DNA of 64,000 nt. It comes from DASZQY01 sp035548515. Lineage in GTDB: Bacteria; Pseudomonadota; Alphaproteobacteria; Rhizobiales; Kaistiaceae. Position 1 is the stretch's first letter; each line of letters starts with the position of its first letter. The stretch is from the NCBI GenBank assembly GCA_035548515.1, contig DASZSW010000037.1:124001-188000 (forward strand), read 5' to 3'. Positions 35,890 to 43,814 of this stretch are shown piece after piece. A program made the translations under genes and the position numbers. The notes under the pieces were generated by a model. That model did no database searches, was not told where the DNA came from, and saw only the letters and a program-made list of their open reading frames with translations.

Positions 35890-36126
35890 ATGTTCGAATT
35901 TCTGAAGAGGCGAGCCGAAACCAAGCGCCGCGCCAACATTCGTGCCGAAGCGCTGATCGCACGGCACGGGCGGGAAGCCTGGCCGTTGGTCTACGGGATC
36001 TGCCGCGATCCCGAGCGCGACGTTGAGGATCGCCGGTTCTACTATCTCGTGCGGACCATCATCGAGCGCCGGCTCGGCATTCCGCCGCGCGTCGACACGG
36101 CGACACGATACCTCGAACGCAGTTGA
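35890..36126 (+). CDS. Small phage protein, unknown function
   Basis: 78 aa, basic and helical (RRAETKRRANIRAEALIARH, then EDRRFYYLVRTIIERRLG). ATG 35890 starts at MFEFLKRR; the ribosome-binding site is weak. It is divergent from the DUF7220 gene and ends one base before the convergent methyltransferase gene. No family is recognised. Confidence 0.6.
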   Translation: MFEFLKRRAETKRRANIRAEALIARHGREAWPLVYGICRDPERDVEDRRFYYLVRTIIERRLGIPPRVDTATRYLERS

Positions 36127-37377
36127 TCAAGCGGCTCGCTTCGCTTTGGCCTCGTCGAATGCCGATCCGTCGCCTTCGAGCATCGCAGTCCCGCCCGTGG
36201 ATCTCTGCCACCGATCTACGACTACGTCGCAGTAGCGCGGGTCGATCTCCATCGCGAGGCACCGGCGGTCAACGGTCTCGGCCGCGATGATCGTGGTGCC
36301 GCTGCCGGCGAAGGGCTCGTAGACGGCTTCACCCTTGGCGCTGTTGTTGACGATTGGCCGGCGCATACACTCGACCGGCTTCTGCGTGCCGTGGACCGTC
36401 GCTTCGTCCTCATCGCCAGTGGCGCCGATCGTCCATAGCGTGGATTGATCACGAGCACCCTGCCAGTGACCGGTCGCGGTCTTGCGGACGGCGTAGAAGC
36501 ACGGCTCGTGCTGCCAGTGATAGTCGCCGCGACCGAGGACGAAGCGCGGCTTCGCCCAGATGATTTGCGAGCGGACCGGGAAGCCGGCCGCCTCCAGACT
36601 CTCGGCGACGGTGCGGGCATGGACGCCGGCATGCCAGACATAGGCCACGTCGCCGGGGAACAAGGCCCAGGCTTCCCGCCAGTCCGCGCGATCGTCGTTG
36701 CTCACCTTGCCGGTGCGCGCGGTCGCGGAGACGCCGGCCTCGTTCCGCCAGGACGGATCGTATTGAACGCCGTAAGGCGGGTCGGTGACCATCAAGTGCG
36801 GGACGATGCCACCGAGCAGAAGGTCGACATCGGTCGCGACTGTTGCATCGCCGCAGAGCAGCCGGTGGGCGCCGAGGAGCCAAAGATCGCCCGGGCGCGT
36901 GACCGGGTCGACCGGGGGCTCGAGAACATCATCTTCATCGCCGGACGCTCCCGACTCTCCGGCGAGCCCGGCAAGCAGGCGATCAAGTTCGCTTTCCGGG
37001 AAGCCCAGCAGCTCAAGGTCGACGCCGTCCTCCCTCAGGCGGGCAAGCTCGGCCGAGAGCGTCGCATCGTCCCAGCCAGCATTCACAGCAATCTGGTTGT
37101 CGGCAATGCGGAAGGCGCGGGCCTGCGCGTCGGTCAGATGGTCGAGCCGGATGACCGGAACATCGGTGAGGCCTAGCTTCCTCGCTGCCAGCAAGCGGCC
37201 GTGCCCCGCGATCAGCACGCCGCGCTCGTCGACCAGGCACGGCACGTTGAAACCGAACTCGGCGATCGAGCCTGCGATCTGCGCGATCTGGTCGTCCGGA
37301 TGCGTCCGGGCGTTGGCTGCGTAGGGAAGCAGCCGCTCGACCGGCCAGCGTTCGATCTGGCCAAGGTCAGGCGGCAT
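36127..37377 (-). CDS. ParB-like domain / DNA methyltransferase fusion (DPPY)
   Basis: 416 aa. Residues about 8-100 are a ParB/Srx-type domain (LLPYAANARTHPDDQIAQIA, then IAGHGRLLAARKLGL). The C-terminal part is a beta-class DNA methyltransferase with catalytic DPPY (MVTDPPYGVQYD) before the SAM-binding motif FAGSGTT. DPPY suggests N6-adenine modification. ATG 37377 overlaps the end of the upstream methyltransferase by 11 bp. No cognate restriction gene is next to it, so it is probably an orphan phage methylase protecting packaged DNA or regulating genes. Confidence 0.9.
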   Translation of the reverse strand: MPPDLGQIERWPVERLLPYAANARTHPDDQIAQIAGSIAEFGFNVPCLVDERGVLIAGHGRLLAARKLGLTDVPVIRLDHLTDAQARAFRIADNQIAVNAGWDDATLSAELARLREDGVDLELLGFPESELDRLLAGLAGESGASGDEDDVLEPPVDPVTRPGDLWLLGAHRLLCGDATVATDVDLLLGGIVPHLMVTDPPYGVQYDPSWRNEAGVSATARTGKVSNDDRADWREAWALFPGDVAYVWHAGVHARTVAESLEAAGFPVRSQIIWAKPRFVLGRGDYHWQHEPCFYAVRKTATGHWQGARDQSTLWTIGATGDEDEATVHGTQKPVECMRRPIVNNSAKGEAVYEPFAGSGTTIIAAETVDRRCLAMEIDPRYCDVVVDRWQRSTGGTAMLEGDGSAFDEAKAKRAA

Positions 37378-38755
37378 GCTCGACTTCCACACCGCGCTCC
37401 GCGGCGATCTCCTCAAAAGGCCGTCCGTCGGTAGCGAGGGTCACGGGCGATGCCGGGTGGAGCAAGCGCCAGCGCAGGATCGCAACATCGACATAGGCGG
37501 GGGCCAACTCGATCGCGCGAACGCGACGACCGGTACGCTCGCCGGCGACCAGCGTCGTCCCCGAACCAGCGAACGGCTCGAAGACGATGTCACCCTCGCC
37601 GGAATAGGCGTTCATGATGAACTCGGGCAACGCCACCGGAAACACCGCCGGGTGCTCGGTCTCGATACCACGGGCCTTGTGGCGGGTGATGCGGATGACG
37701 TTGTCCGGGATCCGGGTCTCCTGGACGCCCTGACCCGCGTGAGTCCATTCGCCGACGGAACCGTCCTTGTCGCGCATGCCGCCGTGGGAATCGTTGATGT
37801 GGCCGGCCCACTTGCAGGGGACGGTCTTGTTCGGCTTTAGCGCTGCGCGATTGAAATGGAAGAGGAACTCGAAGGCCGGCGCGAGACGACCATTCCAGTC
37901 GCCCGGAAGGCCCGGCCCCTGGTCCCAGATGTAGAGACCGAAACGACGCCAGCCTTGCTGGCGCATCCAGTCCAGCCAGTCCTGCCAATAGGGCTGCCAC
38001 TCGTTGTCGCGGTGGACCAGCCCGAGATTGACCAGCACCTGTCCATCGTCGGCCATCACATCCGCGAGCCGTCCGAAGACTCCCTGCATGAGCGCGTCCC
38101 AGTTGCCGATGCCGCCGGTCGTGTAGTCGCGCTGGTTGGCATACGGCGGACTCGTGAAAAGGAGCGATGCACGCTCGCCATCCATCACCCGCGCCACGTC
38201 CTCGGGTTTGATGCTGTCACCGCACAGGAGCCGGTGCGAACCGAGACACCAGAGGTCGCCCCGCTGCGTGACCGGATTCCGCGGAGGGTCCGGCGTCTCG
38301 TCACCGTCCGCTGCCGCGTCGCTGTCGTCCGGCTCGTCGAGTGGCGCCAGCAGGCGGTCGAGTTCGGTTTCGTCGAAGCCGGTCAGCGCCAGGTCGAAGC
38401 CGTCGCCGTTCAGGGCATGAAGCTCGGCCGCCAGCAGCTCTTCGTTCCAGCCCGCATTGAGCGCGAGCTTGTTGTCGGCGATCACATAGGCGCGCCGCTG
38501 CGCTTCGGAGAGATGGTCGAGGACCAGCACCGGCACGGCGTCGAGCCCGAGCCGGCGGGCGGCATCGAGGCGACCATGGCCGGCGATGACCGTCCCGTCG
38601 CCCGAAACCAGGACCGGGTTGGTCCAGCCGAACTCGACGATCGAAGCCGCGATCTGCGCCACCTGTTCGTCGGAGTGGGTGCGCGGGTTGCGCGCATAGG
38701 GGCGCAGGCGGTCAAGCGGCCAATGCTCGACCGTGTCGGGCAGCCGGGGCGGCAT
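37367..38755 (-). CDS. ParB-like domain / DNA methyltransferase fusion (SPPY)
   Basis: 462 aa, same layout as its downstream neighbour: ParB-like domain (LRPYARNPRTHSDEQVAQIA, IAGHGRLDAARRLGL) and a beta-class methyltransferase with TSPPY (LLFTSPPYANQRDY) and FAGSGTT. SPPY is typical of N4-cytosine methylases, so the two may modify different bases. ATG 38755 is preceded by a 322-bp region with repeated GGTWAC boxes. It is the first gene of the pair and probably arose with the second one by duplication followed by divergence of specificity. Confidence 0.9.
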   Translation of the reverse strand: MPPRLPDTVEHWPLDRLRPYARNPRTHSDEQVAQIAASIVEFGWTNPVLVSGDGTVIAGHGRLDAARRLGLDAVPVLVLDHLSEAQRRAYVIADNKLALNAGWNEELLAAELHALNGDGFDLALTGFDETELDRLLAPLDEPDDSDAAADGDETPDPPRNPVTQRGDLWCLGSHRLLCGDSIKPEDVARVMDGERASLLFTSPPYANQRDYTTGGIGNWDALMQGVFGRLADVMADDGQVLVNLGLVHRDNEWQPYWQDWLDWMRQQGWRRFGLYIWDQGPGLPGDWNGRLAPAFEFLFHFNRAALKPNKTVPCKWAGHINDSHGGMRDKDGSVGEWTHAGQGVQETRIPDNVIRITRHKARGIETEHPAVFPVALPEFIMNAYSGEGDIVFEPFAGSGTTLVAGERTGRRVRAIELAPAYVDVAILRWRLLHPASPVTLATDGRPFEEIAAERGVEVEHAA

Positions 38756-38795
38756 GATAGTTTTCGGACGGTACTGGTGGCGGGTGGCTGGGGGT

Positions 38796-38969
38796 GGTAA
38801 CCGGGCGAGTCGGTTACGACGTGGGGTTACCACTCGGCACTGCGCCGGAAAGCCAGCCGTTGCGCGCCTGTGGCGCACGCGGGGCCAACGTTGGGGTGGT
38901 AACTGGTAACTCAGATTTTGCGGCTGTCAGTGGCGAACTTCCGCGCCATTGCCGCCAGCATAGGTTACC
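38796..38969. repeat. Cluster of six GGTWAC(C) boxes upstream of the methyltransferase pair
   Basis: GGTAACC 38796-38802, CGGTTAC 38811-38817, GGTTACC 38825-38831, GGTAAC 38898-38903, GGTAAC 38905-38910 and GGTTACC 38963-38969, in both orientations. They fill the 322-bp gene-free region 38,756-39,077. Apart from this cluster I see no gene in it. The spacing suggests regulator or methylase sites. Confidence 0.65.
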
Positions 38970-39077
38970 GGCCAGGAAGGACCCGGGCCGGCGGGCGGAG
39001 TGGGCCTGAACGCGCCTCTCGCGAGCCTAGCGCAGAAATAGCCGGATTCGGCTTCGCCCGTCCCACCGGAAAATGTC

Positions 39078-39518
39078 TCACATTCCAACCGTGGAACGGA
39101 CCCGCTCGACGAGGTGCCGGCGTGACCGCTTCGATGGCACCTGCCGACCGTTCAGCCGCCACGTGATCAGGCTCACGGCGTACTGCCAGCGCCGGTGCGC
39201 CGTGGCCCTGCTGACCGCGAAGCGCCAGCAGATCAACTTCCACCGCGAGCCCTCGGCGCGAGCCCAGACAAGCTTGGCGTCCTCGGGTTCGAGCCACGTC
39301 AGCCACGGCATCGTCCGCTCCATTCGGCTGATTGCTTCAGGCGATGGCGGCGGCCGACGGAGCCTCTCGGGTTCGCGACCGACGAGATCGCTGAACTCGG
39401 GAACGATCTTCGGCCACAGCGAGAAGTAGCCCTGCACCCGTGTGTCGGGCAGGCGCCTCATGACATCGGCTGCTTCGAAGAGCCGTTCCTCGACAAGCTC
39501 TGCTGTCCATTCAGTCAC
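39078..39518 (-). CDS. DUF6362 family phage protein
   Basis: 146 aa, GTG start at 39518. The N-terminus (MTEWTAELVEERLFEAADVM, RRLP) and the middle (ISRMERTMPWLTWLEPEDAK) are DUF6362-like. A helix-turn-helix-like segment lies near the C-terminus (ICWRFAVSRATAHRRWQYAV), so DNA binding is likely. Late-gene control is a possible role by analogy with small DNA-binding proteins near phage packaging genes, but nothing shows it directly. It overlaps the upstream 66-aa gene by 8 bp. Confidence 0.8.
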   Translation of the reverse strand: MTEWTAELVEERLFEAADVMRRLPDTRVQGYFSLWPKIVPEFSDLVGREPERLRRPPPSPEAISRMERTMPWLTWLEPEDAKLVWARAEGSRWKLICWRFAVSRATAHRRWQYAVSLITWRLNGRQVPSKRSRRHLVERVRSTVGM

Positions 39519-39711
39519 GGCGACGCTCCCTTGTTTGCTGTTGGTTGCCGTAGAGCTTCTCCCCCAGCTGCCGGACCAGTTCGCGCTCGGGCCACGTCAG
39601 TCGTTGGTCGTCGGTGCTGATCACGAGCACACCCATCTCCCGCCAGCCTTCGCGTTTGACCTCTTCGGGCGAGCGACGGGCGCCGCCGAAGCCTGGTGGC
39701 GCCCACCTCAT
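39511..39711 (-). CDS. Small phage protein, unknown function
   Basis: 66 aa, charged (RRSPEEVKREGWREMGVLVI, TWPERELVRQLGEKLYG). It lies between the replication protein and the DUF6362 gene and overlaps the latter by 8 bp, which suggests translational coupling. No family is recognised. The gap upstream to 39,847 is occupied by repeated GGAACGT boxes. Confidence 0.6.
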   Translation of the reverse strand: MRWAPPGFGGARRSPEEVKREGWREMGVLVISTDDQRLTWPERELVRQLGEKLYGNQQQTRERRRD

Positions 39712-39752
39712 GGTGTCGGCCCATCGCGGTCATGCCGGGGAGGTTGATGGGG

Positions 39753-39989
39753 ACGTTCCCCCGACCTTCCCCGGTCGCAAATGCAGCGAGCCGTAGGGCT
39801 CGGGGAACGTGGGGAGGTTGGGGAACGTTTGTCCGGTGCTTCCCTGATCATGTGTGAGTCTTCTCCAAATCTTCCAAAGGGGTGGGAGAACGTTCCCAAC
39901 GTTCCCCACCTTCCCCATCCCATTGATCGTCCTCGGTTTGCGCGGGGGAACGTGCCGGGGAGGGTTGGGCACTGACGCCACCACGTTCC
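39753..39989. repeat. Seven GGAACGT/ACGTTCC boxes (iteron-like)
   Basis: ACGTTCC 39753, GGAACGT 39804, GGAACGT 39822, AACGTTCC 39889, ACGTTCC 39899, GGAACGT 39947 and ACGTTCC 39983 (start positions). They sit in G/C-tract context such as GGGGAGGTTGGGG. The array spans the gap 39,712-39,847 and the last 140 bp of the replication gene. Such an array next to a primase-type gene resembles an origin or a regulator array. Confidence 0.65.
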
Positions 39990-42610
39990 CCGGCCGAGGC
40001 GGTGTCGTCTTCGCGGACGAGCTGCCACTGCTGCGCCTGGTGCCGGATGCCGGCCGATGCAATCCGGAGAGCAGTCGGGCCGACATGGAAGATGCGGTCG
40101 CGCATCCGTCCGAGGGCTTTTCCGAGCCGAGTCTTCTGGGAGCGCTCATTGCCGTCGCCGAGCGGAATCGGTGGTTCAGTGAGAAGCGCGACCTTGTAGA
40201 GATCGCCGACGCCGACTGAGCTGGCGTGGTGGCTTTCCCACCATCGCGCGACGAAGGCTCGCCAGATGGCGCCCTCGGCATCGGCCGCCTCGAGCATCTC
40301 GTCGACATTGGCGAGGAAGCCGGGCACGCCGGCGACCGTGAGCACTCCCCCCATCACTGCCGCCCAGCCCTCGAAGCTGCCGACGATGGTGCCGCCGCGG
40401 GGCATGCCGGCCGCGACCCACGCCCGGCAGAGAGTAAGGCAGGCGGCTACAAGCCGGCCCCGGTTGGCGATCACCCATTCCTTGAGGTTGGCGTGGCGGA
40501 AGCCGCTCCGACGCCAGGGTTGGTCGACACGGGCGTCGAGGCGGATGCGGACGAGGCGCCGCGCCATCTCGTTCGAGAACTCGGGATTGTTGCCGGTCGC
40601 GACCCAGAGGCAGCGGATCGGTAGCCGGACCATCTCGGATATCCCCAACACCCGGTCTTCCCAGAAGGGTGCGGTCAAGGCGGCCGAGAGCGCGGAGGAA
40701 TCGAGCTGACGGCGCAGGTTGTCGATCAGGATGAACGACGGGACCTGTCGAAGCTTGGCGGTGATGCGCTTCCGCCATTCCTCGTCGTCGCGGCCCTCGA
40801 CCATCACGCTGACGCCACCGCCGGTGACGATGGTGGCGACCGCATCGACCATCAACGTCGCGCCGGTGCCGGGCGTCGGCTTCTCGATCAGATGAAGCGG
40901 CGTCGCGCCGTCGATCATCGCCCGCACGAACCCGGTGAGAAGCAGGCTCACCGCATGCGCCCTTTCCGGGTCGCCGGTGAACGGGAAGTCGCCGAGGAGA
41001 TCGTCGAGGAGGAGTTGGCGGGCCGACGCGATGTCGGACGGGGTCGGGGCCGCGGGTATGGCGGGCAGGACGAAGCCGGGTGGGGGATCGTAGAGAAGTC
41101 GTGCGTCGGCGTGATAGCCGGGTCTGGTCAGGAGTTCGCCGCTTCGCCCGAAGACCGGGGTCGTCGTGATCCCGACGAGGACGGGAAGCGACGGATCAGG
41201 CGTCGCGAGGATCGACTTGATCACGGCGGCCGGCGGGTTCGCGGGCACATAGCCGTCCTTCTTGGTGTGCCGTCGCCAGTCCGCGAGTTGCGCCAGCGTG
41301 TGGCGGAGACGGTCTTCGGTAAGCGGCTTTGCCGTTGCGAGCCCGTCATCGTCACGAACGGTCCAGGTCGGGAGACCACCGGAACGGAATAGCCATGGCG
41401 GCTCGTTCGATGCGTGGATCACTTCCCACGTCTGGCGTACCAGCCGCGCGAGATCCCCGTCATCCGCGGTTAGCCGAGGCCGTCGGGGCGGTGCACCAGC
41501 GAAGCCGATCGGACGATTGGTGCCGACCTCACTTGCCGGGACGGCGGCCGCAGGGGGTCGCGGACGCTCCTCGGCAGCATCGACGACCGCTTTGACGGCG
41601 GCCGGACCTTCCCGCTGCAGCAGGTCGTTGAAGTCGTCGCCCACATCCGGAGGCATGGCGATGTGGACGCCACGTTCCTCGCCGCCGAGGCGCTTGGCGA
41701 GCGCCTCGGCCGCGCGCAAACCGACGCCGGACGCGTCGTGGTCGGCCAAAATGACTACACTCTGGACGTCCGGGGGTAGGACGACGCTTTCGAGACCCGT
41801 GGCGGACAGCGTCGCCCACACCGGTAGGTTTGGGCAGGCGGCTATAACGGCGAGCGCCGTCTCGATGCCCTCGGTGACGCCGAGTACGTTGTCGGCGCCG
41901 ATCTCGGCCAGGCGGACGGCGCCCCCGGCCACCGGCCCGAGCATCATGCGGGGCTTCGTGAGATTGGCCTTTCCGGTGCCGTCGCCGCTGAGCCACGTGC
42001 GATGGATCGCGATGCGGTCGCCATCCTGATTCCGCACGACCGCAACCATCGCCGGATGGCTGGTGCGGCTCTCCCGGTGGGCGAGGTTCGAATGAAACAG
42101 GAGATCGGCCACTGCCGGGTCGGCGAGCCCGCGGGACTTGAGGTACTGCTCCGCCACTGTGCCGGCGATGGGCATCGTCGCGACGACGATCGCATCGATC
42201 TCGCCGTTCATATCCCGGCGCGGCGGTCGAGCCTTGGCGGACGGCCGCCGCCGCGACAAGGTGTTCGCTGGCGCCGCTCCGACGAGCTTCGCCGCGTATT
42301 CGTAAAGGTCACGTCCGGCGCGCCCTGTGGCGCGCGCCAGCGTGTCAATCGGGCCGCCGCCTTCGCCGCCGTCGAAGTCGATCCAGTCGCCGGCGTGATC
42401 TCCCGTGAGGGTGATCACGCAGGAGCCGTTCTTGCGGGGCGGATCGCCGTTGATATTGGCGAGGCGCCACTCGTTGCCGTCGCGACGACCACGCGGAAAA
42501 TGTTCCGGAACCCACTCCTCCGCGCTCTCGCGAAGACGAGCAGCAATGTCGTCGAGGTCGTAGCGCCCGACTCGACCGCGCGGCGGTTCGGGAGCACTGC
42601 CGTACGTCAC
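39848..42610 (-). CDS. Phage replication protein: Toprim primase with C-terminal helicase-like part
   Basis: About 920 aa. The N-terminus (DGNEWRLANINGDPPRKNGS, then GDHAGDWIDFDGGEGGGPID) is the primase-like start of COG4643 proteins. A Toprim domain follows at residues about 230-330 (VTEGIETALAV, VVILADHDASGVGLRAAEAL). The C-terminal half resembles a DUF5906-type ATPase (IEKPTPGTGATLMVDAVATI as Walker A, FILIDN as Walker B, VATGNNPEFS). GTG 42610 is chosen: AGAAGG lies 10 nt upstream and the longer frame from ATG 42709 would overlap the sigma-like gene by 65 bp with an Arg-rich non-homologous N-terminus. Confidence 0.85.
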   Translation of the reverse strand: MTYGSAPEPPRGRVGRYDLDDIAARLRESAEEWVPEHFPRGRRDGNEWRLANINGDPPRKNGSCVITLTGDHAGDWIDFDGGEGGGPIDTLARATGRAGRDLYEYAAKLVGAAPANTLSRRRPSAKARPPRRDMNGEIDAIVVATMPIAGTVAEQYLKSRGLADPAVADLLFHSNLAHRESRTSHPAMVAVVRNQDGDRIAIHRTWLSGDGTGKANLTKPRMMLGPVAGGAVRLAEIGADNVLGVTEGIETALAVIAACPNLPVWATLSATGLESVVLPPDVQSVVILADHDASGVGLRAAEALAKRLGGEERGVHIAMPPDVGDDFNDLLQREGPAAVKAVVDAAEERPRPPAAAVPASEVGTNRPIGFAGAPPRRPRLTADDGDLARLVRQTWEVIHASNEPPWLFRSGGLPTWTVRDDDGLATAKPLTEDRLRHTLAQLADWRRHTKKDGYVPANPPAAVIKSILATPDPSLPVLVGITTTPVFGRSGELLTRPGYHADARLLYDPPPGFVLPAIPAAPTPSDIASARQLLLDDLLGDFPFTGDPERAHAVSLLLTGFVRAMIDGATPLHLIEKPTPGTGATLMVDAVATIVTGGGVSVMVEGRDDEEWRKRITAKLRQVPSFILIDNLRRQLDSSALSAALTAPFWEDRVLGISEMVRLPIRCLWVATGNNPEFSNEMARRLVRIRLDARVDQPWRRSGFRHANLKEWVIANRGRLVAACLTLCRAWVAAGMPRGGTIVGSFEGWAAVMGGVLTVAGVPGFLANVDEMLEAADAEGAIWRAFVARWWESHHASSVGVGDLYKVALLTEPPIPLGDGNERSQKTRLGKALGRMRDRIFHVGPTALRIASAGIRHQAQQWQLVREDDTASAGERGGVSAQPSPARSPAQTEDDQWDGEGGERWERSPTPLEDLEKTHT

Positions 42611-42644
42611 TGCGATGTCGCCTTCTGAGAAAAAGGCGACGCCA

Positions 42645-43631
42645 TCAACCGACCTCGGCCGAGAACAGTTCGGAGAGCGATTTCGACGGCGCTGCCCTCG
42701 GCCGCGCAACGATGATGTAGCTGTAGTCGTCCGGCCCGTGACGCCGCTGGATCAGGTGCGCGAGCCCGCGCTCCGAGGCCCACCAGGCTCGTCGAGCAAT
42801 CCGACCGAGTTCGACCCGATCGAGTTCCGGCAGCCGGCTCCCATGCGGGATAGCATCGACCACGAGGAAGCCGCGGTAATATTCGAGTACATCGCCGGGC
42901 TCGGCCTGGCCGAGCCAACCGCACAGCTCGACCTCACTGAGCACCAGACGGACAGCGGGGAACGATGGTCGGACGTTCATAGCGGACTGCTCCTCCCGGT
43001 CGAGATCGAAGGCCGGCGTTGGAAACGCCTGGTCTTCCCCATCTACCGGGGAGCGGTCGAAAGTGTCGGGGAAGCCGGTGAAGTAGACACCCAGGCCTTT
43101 GGCCACGGCCCGTTCGCGCAACCGGGCGGCCCGATCGTAAACCGTCGAGCGGTGAATTCCGACGGCCTCAGCGCCTTCGGATATGCTCTCGGCAAGCAGG
43201 ATTTCGCAGCAATCGAGGAGCGGCGGTTCCAGCGTCTCGACGAAGCGGCCGACGTCGATCCTGATGGCGGTCGCTTCGTCGATCGGCGGCGCCTCGTCCG
43301 GTAGGAGATCGAGAAGGGTGACCTCGCTACCTTCCTCGTCCTCCAGAGGAGTATCGAGGGAGACCGCCTTCCGCTCTGCCTTGAGCCGTGGGGTTGGGCT
43401 GGACAGCGTGCTGATCCGGTGGCTGACGACGTGATCCGCGAACGTGGCGAATGACGCGAGCTTTGGATCGAACGCCTTCCTGCGATGCAGGAGATCGAGG
43501 ACAAGGTCCTGCTCATAGTCCTCGACCGCCATGCCGGGCACGGTCTGCCCTCGTGCGAGGCGGCGGGCGTTGAAGCTGATATTCTTCATGACGCGGCGAT
43601 CGATGCCGCCATCGCGACTGCTGGTCTCCAT
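42645..43631 (-). CDS. Sigma-70-like protein fused to a C-terminal domain of unknown function
   Basis: 328 aa. Residues about 20-80 resemble sigma region 2 (AVEDYEQDLVLDLLHRRKAF, FATFADHVVSHRIS). Residues about 140-180 carry a region-4-type helix-turn-helix (AESISEGAEAVGIHRSTVYD). From Met218 (ATG 42980) begins a separate-looking domain (VRPSFPAVRLVLSEVELCGW, then EYYRGFLVVDAIPHGSRLPE) with a good ribosome-binding site GGGAGGAG 8-11 nt upstream. It may therefore be two genes fused by loss of a stop, or a full protein plus an internal 110-aa product. A phage-encoded transcription factor is inferred. Confidence 0.72.
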   Translation of the reverse strand: METSSRDGGIDRRVMKNISFNARRLARGQTVPGMAVEDYEQDLVLDLLHRRKAFDPKLASFATFADHVVSHRISTLSSPTPRLKAERKAVSLDTPLEDEEGSEVTLLDLLPDEAPPIDEATAIRIDVGRFVETLEPPLLDCCEILLAESISEGAEAVGIHRSTVYDRAARLRERAVAKGLGVYFTGFPDTFDRSPVDGEDQAFPTPAFDLDREEQSAMNVRPSFPAVRLVLSEVELCGWLGQAEPGDVLEYYRGFLVVDAIPHGSRLPELDRVELGRIARRAWWASERGLAHLIQRRHGPDDYSYIIVARPRAAPSKSLSELFSAEVG

Positions 43632-43814
43632 GAGGGTTTCGCCAAGGTCCGAGTGGCGGGCGCTTGGGCCCGATCACTCGCGACTCGCGAAACTTCGCCG
43701 GAGGAGACGAAAAGGGGGCAGCCAGTCGGCTCTCGTCGACCGATGGCGCTTGAGATTCAATAGCTTACGAGCTGAAGATTTTTTGCGGAGAGACGAAAAG
43801 CCTCCGGTGAAAAT

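Noticed and set aside
38794..39009. 71-codon plus-strand frame in the region upstream of the methyltransferases
   Set aside because: No ribosome-binding site and low-complexity composition; it is formed by the repeat cluster.
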